Positions 42,609-51,485 of a stretch of 64,000 nt of DNA are shown here, in pieces. Each line of letters opens with the position of its first letter. The stretch's first letter is position 1. The DNA is taken from the NCBI GenBank assembly GCA_002348385.1, contig DEBD01000038.1, forward strand, positions 1 through 64,000. Reading direction: 5' to 3'. Source of the stretch: Gammaproteobacteria bacterium UBA2965. GTDB lineage: Bacteria > Pseudomonadota > Gammaproteobacteria > Pseudomonadales > Azotimanducaceae. The position numbers and the translations under genes are program-made. The notes under the pieces were generated by a model, which did not search any database, had not been told where the DNA came from, and worked only from the letters and a program-made list of their open reading frames with translations.

Positions 42609-43182
42609 GCTGCTGCTTGTCGTGCTCACAACCATCTCTGTACCGGCGCTGGCCGAGACTCTGCGCGTGGAATGCAGCGGTTGCACCACCCTGCGCGATT
42701 TTGGCAACTTTGGTGCGGCTGCCTTGTACCGAGCCGTGGGTCCAATGGGGCCGGCCGTGGGTGCCGACAGGATCTGGGTAGAGAATCCCGGTACGGGAGA
42801 GTCGGTTTTTGTCGATCTCGATACGCCGATTTCCATGCTCACTGTTCTGCACACCCAGCTGCCGCTTCCGGACCTCACGAGAACCGAAATTAACGCCACC
42901 CGGGCAGACGGCTCCGAGAGCCAGACCTGGGTGTTGCCCAATGAGGTGGTGGCTGCCATTGCGGAGAGTATTGGGCTGGCCGAGCGCCGCGACACGCCTG
43001 AGGTAACGCCTGAGGAGCTCGACGAGCTGCCTGGGTTCAGTCCCGCCGCCGGGGGCTGGCATTCTGATAGGGCCGGCGGGCTCTGGTGGGGGGATTGGCG
43101 GTTCTCGGTGACCGGGAATGTCGAGTGGGTGCCCCAGATCAGGATCGTGGAGTGCACCTGGTATTGGGACTGTTCCTCATAG
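42601..43182 (+). CDS. Secreted protein of unknown function
   Basis: 193 residues with a signal peptide (MRRLLLVVLTTISVPALAE). The mature protein begins with VECSGCTTLRDFGNFGAAALY and ends ECTWYWDCSS, so two pairs of Cys near the ends could form disulfides. It contains a central acidic Pro/Glu segment (TPEVTPEELDELPG) and several Trp late (WWGDWRF). Probably cotranscribed with the previous gene. Followed by a hairpin. No recognised family. Confidence 0.68.
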   Translation: MRRLLLVVLTTISVPALAETLRVECSGCTTLRDFGNFGAAALYRAVGPMGPAVGADRIWVENPGTGESVFVDLDTPISMLTVLHTQLPLPDLTRTEINATRADGSESQTWVLPNEVVAAIAESIGLAERRDTPEVTPEELDELPGFSPAAGGWHSDRAGGLWWGDWRFSVTGNVEWVPQIRIVECTWYWDCSS

Positions 43183-43194
43183 CGAAGCGCAAAA

Positions 43195-43216
43195 TGGCCG
43201 CCCGTCAGGGCGGCCA
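43195..43216 (+). terminator. Probable intrinsic terminator
   Basis: TGGCCGCCC-gtca-GGGCGGCCA, a 9-bp stem with a 4-nt loop, preceded by AAAA and followed by GTTTGG. It lies 13 bp after the stop of the secreted protein and 68 bp before cobS. The U-run is short, so efficiency is uncertain. Confidence 0.55.
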
Positions 43217-43283
43217 GTTTGGCGTCGCAGTTCACTGGCAGGTTCCTTACAATAACCGGCTCGCCCGAAGTAAAGGAAACGCC

Positions 43284-44285
43284 GTGACAGTTCACGAATC
43301 CGGCCTATCTCCGGAAATGATCCCTGATGCCACCGTTCACGTGGGCGAAGCCTTCGGCATCGACCAGGATTTTTCCGTTCCAGCCTTCAGTCAGCGGACC
43401 GACTACGTGCCAGTCCTCGACGAGGACTATCGATTCGACCATGACACTACGCTGGCCATTCTGGCGGGTTTCGCGCACAACCGACGCGTGATGATTCAGG
43501 GCTACCATGGAACGGGCAAATCGACCCATATCGAGCAGGTGGCCGCGCGCCTGAACTGGCCGTGCATCCGAGTGAACCTGGACAGTCATATCAGCCGGAT
43601 CGATCTCGTGGGCAAAGACGCCATCGTCATCGAAGATGGCCAACAGATAACGGAGTTCAAGGAGGGCATTCTGCCGTGGGCCATCCAACACTCGGTGGCG
43701 CTGGTGTTCGACGAGTACGATGCCGGGCGGCCGGATGTGATGTTCGTGATTCAACGGGTACTTGAGGTGGAGGGCAAGCTGACTTTGCTCGATCAGAACA
43801 AGGTGATCGCGCCCCACCCTTACTTCCGGTTGTTTTCCACCACCAACACCATCGGTCTGGGTGACACCACCGGGCTGTATCACGGCACCCAGCAGATCAA
43901 CCAGGGCCAGATGGACCGCTGGAGCATCGTGACCACGCTGAACTATCTGGATCACGAGGCGGAAGTAGACATCGTGCTGGGTAAGGCAAAGCACTACGCA
44001 GATGCCGACGACGGGCACGATGTGATTTCCAATATGGTCAGCGTTGCAGATCTCACCCGCAAAGGTTTCATCAATGGTGACGTGTCTGTGGTGATGTCGC
44101 CGCGCACGGTGCTGACCTGGGCGGAAAACTCGGAGATCTTCGGTGACGTTGGCTTTGCCTTTCGCGTCACCTTCCTGAACAAGTGCGACGAGTTGGAACG
44201 TCCCATCGTGGCGGAGTACTACCAGCGCTGCATGGGTGAAGATCTGGGTGATGCTACGCAGGGAATCACGCTCAAGAGCGCATAA
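43284..44285 (+). CDS. cobS: Cobaltochelatase subunit CobS
   Basis: 333 residues of the AAA+ CobS family, with Walker A GYHGTGKSTHIEQVA (about residue 76), VNLDSHISRIDLVGKD, Walker B LVFDEYDAGRPDV and FSTTNTIGLGDTTG. CobS and CobT form the ATPase ring that drives cobalt insertion by CobN. GTG start 43284 (AAGGA, 7-nt spacing) gives the family's usual length and N-terminus. cobN is not in the window. Confidence 0.9.
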   Translation: MTVHESGLSPEMIPDATVHVGEAFGIDQDFSVPAFSQRTDYVPVLDEDYRFDHDTTLAILAGFAHNRRVMIQGYHGTGKSTHIEQVAARLNWPCIRVNLDSHISRIDLVGKDAIVIEDGQQITEFKEGILPWAIQHSVALVFDEYDAGRPDVMFVIQRVLEVEGKLTLLDQNKVIAPHPYFRLFSTTNTIGLGDTTGLYHGTQQINQGQMDRWSIVTTLNYLDHEAEVDIVLGKAKHYADADDGHDVISNMVSVADLTRKGFINGDVSVVMSPRTVLTWAENSEIFGDVGFAFRVTFLNKCDELERPIVAEYYQRCMGEDLGDATQGITLKSA

Positions 44286-44300
44286 CGCCCCGGAAGGTCC

Positions 44301-46115
44301 ATGAGTGAAGACGAGCACCCGTTAGAGCCGTTCAAGCGCGCGACGACGGCTACGATCCGCGCCATCGCCGAGGACGATGAGCTGGAGGTTACGTTCGGCC
44401 AGGGTCCACCCAACCTGCGGGGCAACCGTGTGCGGGTGCCGCTGCCCACGGTTGGGTGCGAGCAGGGCGAGGTGGATTCGGTTCGCGGTATGGGCGATGA
44501 GTTTGCGCTGCGTTTGCGCTATCACGACGATGCGTTGCACCGTAGCCGCTCGCCTCAGGCAGCCGGGCCGGCTCAGGAGATGTTCCAATGGATCGAAGAC
44601 GCGCGTATCGCGTCCATCGGCTCCATGCGCATGCGTGGCGTAGCCCAGAACCTGGATGCCGCTCTGGAAGTGCAATGCCAGCAGGCGGCCTTCGATACCA
44701 TCACGGCGGAGGCAGATGCGCCGCTGAGTGTGGCTGTGGGTTTGATCGTTCGGCAGCACCTTACCGGTCGTGAGCTGCCGCCTTCCGCGGAGAACGTGGT
44801 TCGCTTCTGGCGCGACTACGTGGAAGAGCAGGCCGGCGCCGATATCGAGGCGCTCAAAGACTGCATGCTCGATCAGGCGACGTTTGCGGACCGTTGCCGT
44901 GCGATCCTGGCCGATCTGGGCCTGGCTGCGGAGCTGGACGAGCCGCCCGAATACGACGAGAACCCGGATGAGGCGGAAGCCATGGACGAAGGGGCGGAAT
45001 CCGACTCGGATGCCACCCCCGAAGACGTGGTCCTCGACGAGGATTCCATGGTGGACGAAAACGCCGAGGGCGAAGCCACCATGGTAGAGATGGACGCCGA
45101 CATGGACATGGACGAACTCGGGGCGGAATCCGACCCCGATGAGGCGCCCATGCAGTTGCCGGACGAAGCCGGACGCATCCGGGTCGACGTTAACTACACC
45201 GCGTTTACCGAAGCCTTCGATGAGATCGTGCGCGCCGAAGAGTTGTGCGAACCCGATGAGATGCTGCGGCTGCGAGCGTTGCTGGATCAGCAGCTGGTGT
45301 CTTTGCAGCACGCCACCTCGAAGCTCGCCAACCGTTTGCAGCGCAAGCTGATGGCTAAGCAGAACCGTACCTGGGAGTTCGATCTGGACGAAGGCATTCT
45401 GGATTCGGCCAGGCTTGCCCAGGTGGTGGTCGATCCCATGAATCCGCTTGCCTACAAGCAGGAAAAGGAGATGCAGTTTCGCGACACGGTGGTGACCATG
45501 TTGATTGACAGCTCCGGCTCCATGCGTGGGCGGTCCATCACCATTGCCGCCATGTGCGCCGACATCCTGGGGCGCACCCTGGAACGCTGCTCGGTGCATG
45601 TGGAAGTGCTGGGATTCACTACCCGGGCATGGCGAGGGGGTCAGTCGAGAGAGCAGTGGATTGCCCAGGTAAAGCCCGGTAATCCTGGCCGGCTCAACGA
45701 CCTGCGCCACATCATCTACAAGGCGGCGGACGATCCCTGGCAGCGCACGCGTCGCAACCTGGGTTTGATGATGCGTGAGGAACTCTTAAAGGAGAACATC
45801 GACGGTGAAGCGTTGATCTGGGCGCACAACCGAATCGTCACCCGCCATGAGGAACGCAAAGTGCTCATGGTGATTTCAGACGGTCTGCCGGTAGATAACT
45901 CGACCCTGCTGGTGAATCCCAGCAACTATCTTGAGCAGCACCTGAAGTACGCCATCGAGATGATCGAGAATCGCTCGCCCGTAGAACTGGTGGCCATCGG
46001 TATTGGTCACGATGTCACCCACCACTACGCGCGCGCTGTGACCATAACCGATGCGGAACAGCTTGGTGGCGCCATGACCGACCAGTTGGCCGACCTGTTC
46101 GAAACCCAGAACTAA
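44301..46115 (+). CDS. cobT: Cobaltochelatase subunit CobT
   Basis: 604 residues: an N-terminal helical region with the family RGNRVRVPLP, an acidic low-complexity linker (about residues 210-290, rich in D and E) and a C-terminal VWA domain with the MIDAS motif LIDSSGSMRG (about residue 397) and VISDGLPVD. Length and layout fit CobT (about 630 residues). It starts 15 bp after cobS. Its stop overlaps that of the convergent P-loop gene. Confidence 0.92.
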   Translation: MSEDEHPLEPFKRATTATIRAIAEDDELEVTFGQGPPNLRGNRVRVPLPTVGCEQGEVDSVRGMGDEFALRLRYHDDALHRSRSPQAAGPAQEMFQWIEDARIASIGSMRMRGVAQNLDAALEVQCQQAAFDTITAEADAPLSVAVGLIVRQHLTGRELPPSAENVVRFWRDYVEEQAGADIEALKDCMLDQATFADRCRAILADLGLAAELDEPPEYDENPDEAEAMDEGAESDSDATPEDVVLDEDSMVDENAEGEATMVEMDADMDMDELGAESDPDEAPMQLPDEAGRIRVDVNYTAFTEAFDEIVRAEELCEPDEMLRLRALLDQQLVSLQHATSKLANRLQRKLMAKQNRTWEFDLDEGILDSARLAQVVVDPMNPLAYKQEKEMQFRDTVVTMLIDSSGSMRGRSITIAAMCADILGRTLERCSVHVEVLGFTTRAWRGGQSREQWIAQVKPGNPGRLNDLRHIIYKAADDPWQRTRRNLGLMMREELLKENIDGEALIWAHNRIVTRHEERKVLMVISDGLPVDNSTLLVNPSNYLEQHLKYAIEMIENRSPVELVAIGIGHDVTHHYARAVTITDAEQLGGAMTDQLADLFETQN

Positions 46116-46828
46116 CCCGCAGCTAGCAATTGCTCGGCGAGCAGGTGTGCCTGTTCTTGCCAATCCTCACCGGCGGGGGCTGCTTCTACCTCTATTATTT
46201 TGCAAGGCAGTTCGGGTATTAGACGAGCGGTAGCGGCGGCGAAGGCATCCTGCACCGCGGCATGGGACACGCTGGCGGGCCATAGCTGGGGCGCACCCCG
46301 GGTGGCGAGCCGGGCGGTGGCCTGGCGCACTGGCAGCTTCACTTGTACCAGCAGATTGTCCTCACCAAGGATTGCGTCTAGCAGCCTGTTCGTGGCAATG
46401 GCCGGTCGCGCCGGCCTTAGCAGAGTGCGCCAGGCACTATGGGCAATGGCGTGTTGCACGATCCCTTCGCACAATACCGCGATGCCGAATTCGTGTGACC
46501 GGCTGCGAATCCATGGGTACAGGTAGGTGTTCTCGGCCATGCGCGTGGCCGAACGCACTAGATGGGGCACCGCCACTTCAGCGGGGCGCAGCAACCGCGG
46601 TGTGCTTATCAACGACTGGCCGAAAAGCCGCGCTTTGTAGAGTGCCGAAGCGGCTCGTCGGGCGGGTGTAAAGCGGTCACGCGGCACGTGGCTCCAGGAC
46701 GCGATATAACTGGACACCGCGTGGTCCCGCAGCAGCGGCGTGATGCCGCGCTGTGCCAGGACACGCAGGGTGGCGTTCTCCAGGGTGGTCTTGCCGGCTC
46801 CGGGCAGGCCGAAGAATTCTACGATCAT
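46112..46828 (-). CDS. P-loop kinase-like protein of the glycan cluster
   Basis: 238 residues from ATG 46828 (MIVEFFGLPGAGKTTLENATLR). The Walker A GLPGAGKTT and a later LCEGIVQHA suggest a sulfotransferase/kinase-type P-loop enzyme, but the acceptor is unknown. The start overlaps the upstream stop (ATGA). The open frame continues well upstream without similarity. It is last in the asnB-GT4-kinase operon. Confidence 0.75.
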   Translation of the reverse strand: MIVEFFGLPGAGKTTLENATLRVLAQRGITPLLRDHAVSSYIASWSHVPRDRFTPARRAASALYKARLFGQSLISTPRLLRPAEVAVPHLVRSATRMAENTYLYPWIRSRSHEFGIAVLCEGIVQHAIAHSAWRTLLRPARPAIATNRLLDAILGEDNLLVQVKLPVRQATARLATRGAPQLWPASVSHAAVQDAFAAATARLIPELPCKIIEVEAAPAGEDWQEQAHLLAEQLLAAG

Positions 46829-48252
46829 CGGCGCGGGGTGCGCCGCGCGCGTTCTGTTAGCACGGCCATGACGGCATCCAGTGTCGCGCCCACACGTTCC
46901 TGAAGGGATACGGACTCCTTGAACACCAGTAGTTGTTCGGCGCTGGAGGGCTGCACAGCAAACTGGCGAAAAGCCTGAATCTTGTTGCGTAGCGTTTCCG
47001 GGTCGTCGTCTGGACGTCGTTCGATGGCCGTGGCTTCGGCAACATCCAACAACACCAGGATATCCGGACAACGCAGACCATTTGGGTGCAGCGTGGGCCG
47101 CATGTCGTCACCGTAGGGATGAAACAACGGGTAGCGTTCGAACAACACCACCGACCCGGTGCGTGCTGCCTGCTCCGCCGCCTGCACGCGGCGCAATTTT
47201 TCACCACGCGTCAGTCGCCGGTCCGTGTTTGCGTACCAGCGCTCCAGACCGGCGACCCAGCCGTTCCAGCGCAGCAGCCGACAGGCTTTACGCAGCGCCA
47301 GATAAGGCACCAGGACCCCCTTCATGACGGTGCCCCGCAGCTTGCCGGGTTGCTTGAGATTGCCACCCAGGTAGTACTTTTCTACCCGCAACTGGCGGCT
47401 GAGGACCTTCCGCAGGGCCTCTGTGGTGGTGGTTTTGCCGCTTCCGTCTGGTCCGCATATTCCGATGCTGATTCCCTGGAAAGGCAACGTCTTTCCGAAA
47501 CGGCCTGCACGCCGCAGGACGAAGCGCAGAGGCTCGGTGCCAGCGGTGGGCCGTATCCGCCACGTAGCGATGGCGCGGCGCAGCGCTTTGCGTTGCGCCA
47601 TCCGAAGGCTTGCCAGGTCGTCATGCGCCTGCAGAACGAGATGGCCCGGAAGCGACTGTAGCTCGGGTTCTTCAAGTAATGACTGGATACGGTCTCGCCG
47701 GCAGCGTTGGCGTACCTGATCCAGTTCCCGTGTGTAGTTACGATAGACGGCCGCTGCGGAGCGCCTGCGTAAGGCGCCGGCGATGTCGAGCCAAGATATC
47801 TTCAGGACGATGCGCACCACCAACAGCACGAACTCCAGCTCGGCAGTGATTGTGGGTGGGTATCCGTGCTGAAGATGGCGCAGGTAAAGGTCCGTCAGCG
47901 GGGGGCGCAGTGTCTTGGTGAGCTTCTCACCTGAGGTGATAGCGGCGTGCAGGTGAACATGCAGGCACGCGCCGGATACGAATGCAATGTAGTCGAACAG
48001 TCCGGGAAAGGTTCGCCATGCTTCGGCGTCCACCGGGATCCATCCCTCGTCCGTCAGAATCTGGCGCGCCCTGTCCACGTCCTGCGCCGGCACGAGGATG
48101 TCGAAATCGGTTGTTCCGTCGATACCTTCCTGCCAGCGGTCGACGCTCTTCCAGATGCAGGCGCGAATACCTTGCTGGTCCCATTGCGCGAAGAGCGCGG
48201 CCACCAGCGTGTCGCCGTTGTCTGCATGGACGTTGGTGACGAGATCAGGCAC
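46825..48252 (-). CDS. Fusion of a nucleotidyltransferase-like domain and a thymidylate-kinase-like domain
   Basis: 475 residues. The N-terminal half (residues about 20-200) resembles the NTP_transf_5-type fold (TTDFDILVPAQDVDRAR, where the two Asp are the expected metal ligands). The C-terminal half starts with ISIGICGPDGSGKTTTTEAL (P-loop, about residue 267) and includes LFERYPLFHPY and RPDDDPETLRNKI, resembling thymidylate-kinase-like proteins found in surface-polysaccharide loci. Its products and substrates are unknown. It overlaps both neighbours. Confidence 0.75.
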   Translation of the reverse strand: MPDLVTNVHADNGDTLVAALFAQWDQQGIRACIWKSVDRWQEGIDGTTDFDILVPAQDVDRARQILTDEGWIPVDAEAWRTFPGLFDYIAFVSGACLHVHLHAAITSGEKLTKTLRPPLTDLYLRHLQHGYPPTITAELEFVLLVVRIVLKISWLDIAGALRRRSAAAVYRNYTRELDQVRQRCRRDRIQSLLEEPELQSLPGHLVLQAHDDLASLRMAQRKALRRAIATWRIRPTAGTEPLRFVLRRAGRFGKTLPFQGISIGICGPDGSGKTTTTEALRKVLSRQLRVEKYYLGGNLKQPGKLRGTVMKGVLVPYLALRKACRLLRWNGWVAGLERWYANTDRRLTRGEKLRRVQAAEQAARTGSVVLFERYPLFHPYGDDMRPTLHPNGLRCPDILVLLDVAEATAIERRPDDDPETLRNKIQAFRQFAVQPSSAEQLLVFKESVSLQERVGATLDAVMAVLTERARRTPRR

Positions 48253-49441
48253 CTGGCGCGAGCCCCCTGTTCAGAGCAGGTACGCCGTTCAGAATGCGCT
48301 GAATCCTTTGCTCCGGAGTGAACTCGGCCAGGTAAGCAGCGCGGGCGGCCTCGGCTAGACGAGCGCCCAATTTGTTATCGGCCAGCAGCCGGGAGATGGC
48401 CTCGGACCAGGCCCTGGGGTTGGATGCTTCTACGAGCAACGCGGTGCGGTCGTGCTCCAGCAGTTCTCGGTGTGCGATCAGGTCGGAGGCTACGATGGGC
48501 TTCGCAAAGCTCATGTACTGCGGAATTTTAAGCGGTGACATGTTCAGACCGTCTGGCGCGTGTGGTGCCGTGCGCAGCTGCAGAGGTGCCAGCACTACGT
48601 CGAAACAGCTCAGGAAATGCGGCATCTGCGAAGGGTTACGATGACCATAGAAGAAGATGTTGCGGTGCTGATTGTAGTCTTTCGCATAGTCGCGCCAATG
48701 AGCAACCTTGTCCGGTTCGCCGCCAACAATATGGAAGGCGGCATGTGGCGTCAGGCTGGCGGTCTGGCAGATGATGTCGGTGCCGCGAAGCCCGAAATCG
48801 TCCAGGTATCCGGTGTAGCCCACGTGTTGCGTAAACTGCTTACCCCGAAGGTTCGCATCGCGAAAGCGAGTCAGCTCATCGTCCGCAATAGCCTGCGGAT
48901 GTTCGGCGCTCAGGCGCGCCACCTGAATGTCTTGATCTGGAAAGATGGGTTGCAGGTGGTGCTTCAGCGCGTTGGTAGTCACCACGACCCGCACTACATT
49001 CTTGCGACCCATGATCCAGCGAAACAACCTTCCCTCCAGCGTCGGTTGGCCGGCATGTCCCAAGTTGTGCATTTCGAAGACGAGGGGGAGGTGCTTTGGA
49101 ACCGCAAGCAACTCGAGCAAGGTCAGTCGGCTGTAGATCAGATCCGGCTTGAAAGTTCGAAACAATCTATGTGACCTCAACGCCAGCGCAAGGCTTGGCA
49201 GGAACAGCCTGCGCCCAAAGCGGTTGTCCAGCCACCGGACGATTTTGAATAGGTGCACATCAAATGTGCCGCGCACGCCGTAGCTTTCGAATAAATCCGG
49301 GCTGGATGCCCCGGTGCCTTCGCGGCCGCTGAGCGCTACGCGGTGGCCGCTGTCGGCGAGAGCCTGGCACATACGCATGATGCTCAGCGTGTGGGTGGCG
49401 CCAGATGGGAAGATTGCTCGAGACAGGTACAGGACGTTCAT
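48245..49441 (-). CDS. Glycosyltransferase, family 4-like
   Basis: 398 residues beginning MNVLYLSRAIFPSGATHTLSIM, with a GT-B fold: a donor-side GYTGYLDDFGLRGTD and a late motif DGLNMSPLKIPQYMSFAKPIVASD that ends in the family's acidic/E-like region. It transfers a sugar from a nucleotide-sugar donor to a growing glycan. The start overlaps the asnB stop by 4 bp. Confidence 0.85.
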   Translation of the reverse strand: MNVLYLSRAIFPSGATHTLSIMRMCQALADSGHRVALSGREGTGASSPDLFESYGVRGTFDVHLFKIVRWLDNRFGRRLFLPSLALALRSHRLFRTFKPDLIYSRLTLLELLAVPKHLPLVFEMHNLGHAGQPTLEGRLFRWIMGRKNVVRVVVTTNALKHHLQPIFPDQDIQVARLSAEHPQAIADDELTRFRDANLRGKQFTQHVGYTGYLDDFGLRGTDIICQTASLTPHAAFHIVGGEPDKVAHWRDYAKDYNQHRNIFFYGHRNPSQMPHFLSCFDVVLAPLQLRTAPHAPDGLNMSPLKIPQYMSFAKPIVASDLIAHRELLEHDRTALLVEASNPRAWSEAISRLLADNKLGARLAEAARAAYLAEFTPEQRIQRILNGVPALNRGLAPGA

Positions 49442-51168
49442 GAGTTCTGGATTGCGTTCAGATATTTGTCTGCCAGGCCTTCCTGGACGCTGCCGAATTG
49501 GGCGACAAAAGCGTTGCGCCACCCGAAGTCAGGAACGCTGAAGCCCTGCTTAGCGTGGTCGAGTACCACGCTTGGCAGCATGTCTGCCACTGCCCACTTG
49601 AATCCGCCCTTGAGTTCGCCGCCGCGGTAGAGAAAGCGTTCCGGCAGCGTGAAGGCGAACTCCACAAGTTCGGTAGACAGCAGCGCTGGGCGGCATTCCA
49701 GAGAGATCGCCATGCTGGCTCGGTCGACCTTGGTGAGAATGTCGTCGGGCAGGTAGGTGTGGAAATCGATCCGCTGTGCGGCTTTGCGTGGGGACGCAGC
49801 GGGGTCGTATGCGGCCCGGTACGCCCAGAGCTCGTCGTAGTCCGCGGGCACCTCAAGACGCTGTTTCCAATCTCGCAGCCGAGGGTGTGTGATGCTGCCG
49901 CGGATGCGCGCGTACGACCACAGCGGGTCTTTGCTTAGCAGCAAGGTGAGCTGGTCTGAACGCGGGAGTGCGCTCGGAAGGTTGATTCCTCGCGAAGTGC
50001 CGGGCATAAGCCGCTGCCTGCGTCGGAGATCGTCGTAGCGCTCGTACCAGCGATAGCCTCCGAATAGCTCGTCGCCGCCGTCACCGCTCAACGCTACCGT
50101 TACCGACCGGCGCGCAAACGCGCAGACGCGGAAGGTGGGTATGGCCGAGGTGTCGCCGAACGGTTCGTCGAACCAGGCATCCATGCGCTCTACCAGGCTA
50201 TCCATCTCGTCGCGCTCGAAATACTGCGTGTGGTGGGCGGTGCCCGCTCGCTCGGCCATCGCCGTCGCGAAGGGGGTTTCGTCACGGGCTTGCTCGCGGA
50301 AACCGATGGAAAAACTCTGCATGTTGGGGGCGCACCGGGTGGCCACGGCGGCGATGGCCGAGGAGTCGATGCCACCGCTGAGCAGCAGGCCCAGAGGGAC
50401 GTCACTCACCAGCTGATCGCGGATGGAAGCGTCCAGTAGCTCTCGCAGCCGCTCTTTCAAGACGGTGTCGCCGGGGTCGGTTTCGGCTTCCGGGAGCCGC
50501 CAATAGGGGCGTGTGTCAAGCTGACCGGTCTGGGTTCGGTACTCAAGTATGTGCGCGGCAGGCAGTTTGCGTAGCGCCTTATAGGCGGTCTTGGGGGCGG
50601 GAATGTAGCGATAGACGAGGAAGTCGATGATGGCTTCAGGGTCCAGATTCAGATCGGCTTGTTCCACGTAAGCCTTGATGGCCTTCGGTTCGGATGCCCA
50701 GGCGAAGCATCCGCGGGAGTGAAAGTAAAAGAGCGGCTTGATACCGACCCGGTCGCGAAAGGCGAACAAGGTGCGCTGATTGTTATCGTAGATTACGGCG
50801 GCGTACATGCCTTCCAGCCGTTCGGTCAGCCCGTCCACGCCCCAATGTCGGTAGCCGTGCAGCACTACCTCGGAATCAGAGGCGGAGCGAAAAGCGAACC
50901 CCGCTTGCTGCAGCTCGGCCTTGAGCGCGCGGAAGTTGTAGATCTCGCCGTTGACCGTAACCGCGACTCCGTCCGCCGTCATGGGTTGGCGGCCTGCGCT
51001 GGAGGTGTCCAGAATCGACAGGCGCCGATGACCCATGTAGACACCGGGCTGGCGCCAGTCGCCGGCCTGGTCGGGGCCGCGATGGACCAGGGTGTCGCGC
51101 GCCAACCGTGCCCGGGCAGTGTCGATGCCTGCGGGCGTTGGATCAATAATTCCAAAGAGGCCGCACAA
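49438..51168 (-). CDS. asnB: Asparagine synthase (glutamine-hydrolysing), surface-glycan type
   Basis: 576 residues: N-terminal glutaminase starting MCGLFGIIDP (nucleophile Cys2), with LSILDTSSAGRQPM and VTVNGEIYNF; then the synthase domain with the pyrophosphatase loop LLLSGGIDSSAIAAV (about residue 255) and LSGDGGDELFGGYRWY. In glycan clusters such proteins usually amidate a carboxylate on a sugar rather than make asparagine. It directly precedes the GT4 gene. Confidence 0.92.
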   Translation of the reverse strand: MCGLFGIIDPTPAGIDTARARLARDTLVHRGPDQAGDWRQPGVYMGHRRLSILDTSSAGRQPMTADGVAVTVNGEIYNFRALKAELQQAGFAFRSASDSEVVLHGYRHWGVDGLTERLEGMYAAVIYDNNQRTLFAFRDRVGIKPLFYFHSRGCFAWASEPKAIKAYVEQADLNLDPEAIIDFLVYRYIPAPKTAYKALRKLPAAHILEYRTQTGQLDTRPYWRLPEAETDPGDTVLKERLRELLDASIRDQLVSDVPLGLLLSGGIDSSAIAAVATRCAPNMQSFSIGFREQARDETPFATAMAERAGTAHHTQYFERDEMDSLVERMDAWFDEPFGDTSAIPTFRVCAFARRSVTVALSGDGGDELFGGYRWYERYDDLRRRQRLMPGTSRGINLPSALPRSDQLTLLLSKDPLWSYARIRGSITHPRLRDWKQRLEVPADYDELWAYRAAYDPAASPRKAAQRIDFHTYLPDDILTKVDRASMAISLECRPALLSTELVEFAFTLPERFLYRGGELKGGFKWAVADMLPSVVLDHAKQGFSVPDFGWRNAFVAQFGSVQEGLADKYLNAIQNS

Positions 51169-51177
51169 ACTAGTCGC

Positions 51178-51459
51178 TCACCCTGCCTGAGGCTTCATGA
51201 TCAGACCTTGGCTGGTGGTCAGGTGCACCACGTGCGTGCCAAGCGCTGCGGCGACTTCATCGATGGCGCGTTTCGCGCGGGGACGTGCCTCCGATTGGTG
51301 GTCCTCGCAAACGACCATCGTGCCGGTGTGCAATCGAGGATGGAAGAAATCCATGGCCGCACGCGCCGGCTCGTAGAGGTCAACGTCGATGTGAACCATG
51401 CAGAACCGCTCGCTTTGTATCTGGATTGGGGGTCTCCAACTAGTGCGGTAAAGGTCGAC
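51178..51459 (-). pseudogene. Truncated TylF/MycF-type O-methyltransferase, C-terminal fragment
   Basis: The frame is open from 51459 (just after TAA 51462-51460) to the stop at 51178. It contains ERFCMVHIDVDLYEPARAAM and a following FHPRLHTGTMVVCEDH, a good match to the C-terminal third of macrocin-O-methyltransferase-like enzymes. The N-terminal SAM-binding part is missing; only 26 bp separate it from the flippase gene. It is therefore a deletion remnant 9 bp upstream of asnB. Confidence 0.65.
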
Positions 51460-51485
51460 TTAAGTATGGGATGCATGAAGGTGAA

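Noticed and set aside
42078..43295. 405-codon minus-strand ORF opposite the two unknown genes
   Set aside because: Both plus-strand genes have credible anchors/signal peptides and overlap as in an operon; the minus frame has none.
44322..45710. 462-codon minus-strand ORF opposite cobT
   Set aside because: Antisense frame over the acidic CobT linker and domains; no independent start signal.
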